Shown: positions 61,376 to 64,000 of the stretch, in pieces
How the letters are laid out: each line of letters starts with the position of its first letter
Position numbering within the stretch: the first letter of the stretch is position 1
From: Fervidicoccus fontis Kam940
GTDB lineage: Archaea; Thermoproteota; Thermoprotei_A; Sulfolobales; Fervidicoccaceae
Direction of reading: 5' to 3'
Length of the DNA stretch: 64,000 nucleotides
NCBI RefSeq assembly: GCF_000258425.1
Contig: NC_017461.1
Location: 310,001-374,000, forward strand
Notes under the pieces: model-generated
What the model was told of the DNA's origin: nothing
Database searches by the model: none
What the model saw: only the letters and a program-made list of their open reading frames with translations
Position numbers and translations under genes: made by a program

Positions 61376-62491
61376 CTATTTTTTCTGAATTAATGGGAAG
61401 TCTGAAAGCTTAGCTTCTGCTTCTTTCCCTTTCGCATCTTTTATTTTTATACTTTCACCTACTATGGCATATCTACTATCAATATATAACTGTGCAATTC
61501 CTCTTTCCAATACAGGACTATATGTGCCACTTGTCACCCACCCTACTTCTATGTCCTCTACATAAATCTTGTAACCGCTTCTTGGAACGAATCTTGAAAA
61601 GTCCTTTTTCATAATTGCACCTAGTCTGATCCATCTAGCTCCTTCTCTTCTACATGCACGAAGTGCATTTTCACCGATATATCCGTGCTTTTCCCAGTCT
61701 ATAGAACCAAGACCGTACCTTAAAGAAATTGCACACGGAAATCTCATTGGGTCTTCGCCATATTCGTTTCCTCCAAGCACATAACCCATTTCCATTCTAA
61801 GCGTATCTCTTGCGACAATACCTATAGGTTTTGCACCAGCTTCTAAGAAATTTTTATAGACATTTTCTGCAATGCTATTTTCAACCCATATTTCAAAGCC
61901 ATCTTCTCCTGTCCATCCGCTTCTACTAATTAAAAATATAGGATATTCTCCTAATTTGATATCTAACTTAAACTCCAGAGGTTTAAGCTGCAATGCCCCA
62001 TTTATTCCAGCTTTTTCTGCTACTTCAGGACTTTTTGGGCCCTGAACTGCAAGCATGACATATCTTTCGGTAAGATCTTCTATTTCTGCATCAAAATTAA
62101 ACTCTTCTTTTACTTTCTCAAGATGCTCCAGCACTCTTAGCCTAGTAGCAGCATTTGCAACACCTAGCCACTCTTCATCATTAACCTTATACCACATCTC
62201 ATCATCAATTACTCTTGCATATTCATTTAAAGCCAAAGCAGGGCCACTCATAAAATTAATTTTGGTCTTTGCAATTTTCTTTGTAAAAACCTTTTCCAAA
62301 AGCTCCAAAGAATCTTTACCTTTTAAACGAAGCCTTCCCATATGTGAAACGTCAAAGATACCGACTTCATTTCTGACATTTAAATGCTCACTGATAGTAG
62401 AATTATAAACCATTGGAACTTCCCAACCTGCAAATTCTCCTATAGTTGCTCCTAGGCTTTCATGCAGGCTTTTTAGAACTAAACTTTTCAT
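61376..62491 (-). CDS. gcvT: Glycine cleavage T protein (aminomethyltransferase)
   Basis: Transfers the methylene of aminomethyl-lipoyl GcvH to a pterin carrier and releases ammonia. Family marks are FAGWEVPMVYNS, VGIFDVSHMG, the acidic GWTGEDGFEIWV loop, and the RDTLRMEMGYVLGGNEYGED segment that holds the catalytic Asp/Arg. The C-terminal barrel (IEVGWVTSGTYSPVLERGIA) is complete. 371 residues from the ATG at 62491, which has AGGTGA; a longer frame from 62518 is unlikely. It is separated from gcvPA/PB by 7 kb. Confidence 0.95.
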   Translation of the reverse strand: MKSLVLKSLHESLGATIGEFAGWEVPMVYNSTISEHLNVRNEVGIFDVSHMGRLRLKGKDSLELLEKVFTKKIAKTKINFMSGPALALNEYARVIDDEMWYKVNDEEWLGVANAATRLRVLEHLEKVKEEFNFDAEIEDLTERYVMLAVQGPKSPEVAEKAGINGALQLKPLEFKLDIKLGEYPIFLISRSGWTGEDGFEIWVENSIAENVYKNFLEAGAKPIGIVARDTLRMEMGYVLGGNEYGEDPMRFPCAISLRYGLGSIDWEKHGYIGENALRACRREGARWIRLGAIMKKDFSRFVPRSGYKIYVEDIEVGWVTSGTYSPVLERGIAQLYIDSRYAIVGESIKIKDAKGKEAEAKLSDFPLIQKK

Positions 62492-62643
62492 ACTACAATC
62501 ACCTATACGGAAAATCAAGTCATTTTAATATTTAAAAGTTTGTATATAAAAAAATTACCAGTGCTTAATACTTAAAAATTTAAGCGGGATTTTAACTAGA
62601 CTTTTATTATTTTTACTGAAATTTTTGGGTTCACAAAAATCCT

Positions 62644-63423
62644 CTATTTTCCAAGCTCCTTTGAAATTAGTTCGGCTACCTTCTTACCTGATATTAGCAT
62701 CCCAGAAAAAATCGGCCCCATTCTGTAAAGCCCATGTAAAGTAGCAACCGACATTCCAGCAGCATAAAGTCCATCACATACTTTTCCACTAAATTCAACA
62801 ACTTGTTTTTCTCCTAGTTCAGCATGTGCAGATGATTCATTTTTAACATTTATCGCAAAACTTGGATTCTTTTTTGCTAATATTTTTATCAACTCTGCAT
62901 CATGTCCAGTTGCATCCAATATAGCTTTTCCAGTGAAAAATATGGGATCTACATGTAGCTGTGCCAAATCTATAGCACTCCATTTTACAACAACTCCACT
63001 TACCCTAAGTGGTTTTTCCCTAACAATCAAATCCTCAACAGAGTATCCAAAAAGAATCTTAGCACCTGAATTTATTGCTCCAGTAGCAAGTTTTGAAATC
63101 AACTCGGATGCGTCAAGTGTGTATAAGTCTTCAAATTCTGTTTTTTTATATTCAATTTCAAAATCTTTGATGATTTTTAGTGCGTCAGATTTAATTACAA
63201 TTTTATGCATTAAATTTCCTCCTCCTCCTATTCCTCCTCCAAAGCTAAGTTTCCTTTCTAAAACTAATACTTTGAGCTTCTTATCTGCTAAATACTTAGC
63301 TGCAGTCATTCCGGATGGTCCAGCACCTACTATAATCACATCGCTGTCAGCAAACTCAATAAGGTCTTTCATGCTATGCTCAAGAATCAACTTTGTGATC
63401 TTGAATTCTAAATTCTCACTCAT
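62644..63423 (-). CDS. thi4: Thiazole synthase Thi4, archaeal type
   Basis: Makes the thiazole part of thiamine from NAD and glycine. 259 residues. FAD/NAD loop GAGPSGMTAA (33-42), Gly-rich FGGGIGGGGN, and at the position of the yeast sulfur-donor Cys the sequence LHVDP with His157, so this is the catalytic, sulfide-using archaeal type rather than the suicide enzyme. The link to the nearby glycine genes is substrate sharing at most. The divergent gcvH lies 200 bases away. Confidence 0.93.
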   Translation of the reverse strand: MSENLEFKITKLILEHSMKDLIEFADSDVIIVGAGPSGMTAAKYLADKKLKVLVLERKLSFGGGIGGGGNLMHKIVIKSDALKIIKDFEIEYKKTEFEDLYTLDASELISKLATGAINSGAKILFGYSVEDLIVREKPLRVSGVVVKWSAIDLAQLHVDPIFFTGKAILDATGHDAELIKILAKKNPSFAINVKNESSAHAELGEKQVVEFSGKVCDGLYAAGMSVATLHGLYRMGPIFSGMLISGKKVAELISKELGK

Positions 63424-63624
63424 AAGAAATCCCTGATATAACTATATAATCAATAATATAAAAATTTTGTTATAAACTCATTTAAAGAGTTTAGAATACT
63501 TGCAAAATATGATTAACTACTTGAAGATGTTTATAGAAGAAGCTTAAGCGATTGCATGAAAATAATTTATATTTACTAGAAAAATAAATAATTAATTTGA
63601 ACTAATCTTTAGAGGCTGTTTACT

Positions 63625-64000
63625 ATGACCGAAATTGTCAAAATCAAGGATTATAACGTAAGAAAAGACTTTTATTATACAGAAACAGATGAATGGATAA
63701 AACTTGAAGGAATGAATGCTAGAATTGGAATAACCGATTACGCTCAAAAGCACTTGAAAGACATAATCGGAATTGACCTTCCTGAAAAAGGAAAGAAGAT
63801 CAAAAAAGGGGAAGTTTTAGCAACGTTGGATTCTATAAAGGCAACGTCAGAAGTCTACGCTCCAATTTCTGGCGAGATTTTAGATGTAAACGAAACTCTG
63901 CTTGAATCTCCAGAGCTTATGAACAGCGATCCATATGAAAGCGGCTGGATAGCTTTAATAAAAATAGAAAATAATGATGAGCTGAATTCGCTTCTTACAT
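63625..64000 (+). CDS. gcvH: Glycine cleavage H protein, 3' end cut off
   Basis: Lipoyl carrier of the glycine cleavage system. 125 codons are visible from the ATG at 63625. The lipoylation site is Lys72 in ATLDSIKATSEVY, preceded by the TDEWIKLE and GITDYAQKHL strands of the H protein, and followed by the end segment SGWIALIKIEN. The window stops within the last codons, so the exact stop is unknown. Together with gcvPA, gcvPB and gcvT this gives P, T and H in the window; the L protein is not seen. Confidence 0.94.
   Translation, partial: MTEIVKIKDYNVRKDFYYTETDEWIKLEGMNARIGITDYAQKHLKDIIGIDLPEKGKKIKKGEVLATLDSIKATSEVYAPISGEILDVNETLLESPELMNSDPYESGWIALIKIENNDELNSLLT

Noticed and set aside
1-64000. 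CRISPR arrays, prophage or integrated conjugative element
   Set aside because: No regularly spaced repeats, integrase, capsid or conjugation genes were seen; the only mobile traces are tnpB relics.

Overview
The window is an AT-rich stretch of a thermophilic crenarchaeal (Thermoproteota) genome. A complete cdvA-cdvB-cdvC division cluster (ESCRT-III type), Taw1, a Trm5-like enzyme, TBP, FEN-1, Cdc48/VAT, a GTP-cyclohydrolase MptA and an archaeal-type (S/H) signal peptidase place it there. The Cdv genes argue against Thermoproteales, which lack them; the order (Fervidicoccales, Acidilobales, Desulfurococcales or Sulfolobales) cannot be fixed from the sequence alone. Most genes use ATG, GTG or TTG starts behind GGTG or GGAGG ribosome sites, and many neighbours overlap by 4 bases (ATGA).

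Layout: 1-1.4 kb, 3' part of hisS and a FeoA-domain gene. 1.4-4.4 kb, pyruvate:ferredoxin oxidoreductase operon (gamma-delta-alpha-beta). 4.7-10.4 kb, flippase-like membrane protein, methionine aminopeptidase, secreted Lon-like protease, nucleotidyltransferase, cytidine deaminase. 10.6-16.2 kb, SpeD-family decarboxylase, CDP-alcohol transferase, a degenerate amidohydrolase, HD protein, MFS, pyruvate kinase. 16.5-23.1 kb, tRNA methyltransferase, pyruvate phosphate dikinase, Taw1, DedA. 23.7-33 kb, MATE pump, regulators, tRNA-Ala, Hsp20, ZPR1, ABC ATPase, NusA-like, APC permease, Pth2, EF-1beta. 33-39 kb, Cdc48-FEN1 operon, succinyl-CoA ligase, tRNA-Leu. 39-42 kb, a secreted TasA/AbpA-like pilin with its own signal peptidase. 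42.5-50 kb, MFS, prepilin peptidase, fused ABC permease, CTP synthase, second signal peptidase, stand-alone AAA-associated domain. 50-64 kb, TBP, an apparent split-tRNA 5' half, glycine decarboxylase, pterin biosynthesis, Cdv cluster, gcvT, thi4, gcvH (cut by the window end).

How it fits together: PFOR, succinyl-CoA ligase, pyruvate kinase and PPDK cover the pyruvate/PEP and 2-oxoacid nodes. gcvPA, gcvPB, gcvT and gcvH form the glycine cleavage system, and the genes just downstream of gcvPB (mptE, PTPS, mptA) make the pterin one-carbon carrier it needs.

Most unusual items: (1) a tRNA 5' half with its own TATA box, GC-rich leader and T-rich terminator (50.8 kb) and no 3' half nearby; (2) several decayed IS200/IS605-like tnpB elements that keep structured right ends; (3) a 74-nt perfect four-way-junction sequence at 58.1 kb near a candidate C/D-box sRNA; (4) the TasA/AbpA-like pilus operon; (5) homopolymer frameshifts in gcvPB and in a MetG-like tRNA-binding protein, which may be sequence errors; (6) domain-level oddities: an amidohydrolase without its metal ligands, a cysteine-less zinc ribbon, a tandem RHH protein and an orphan AAA-associated domain.
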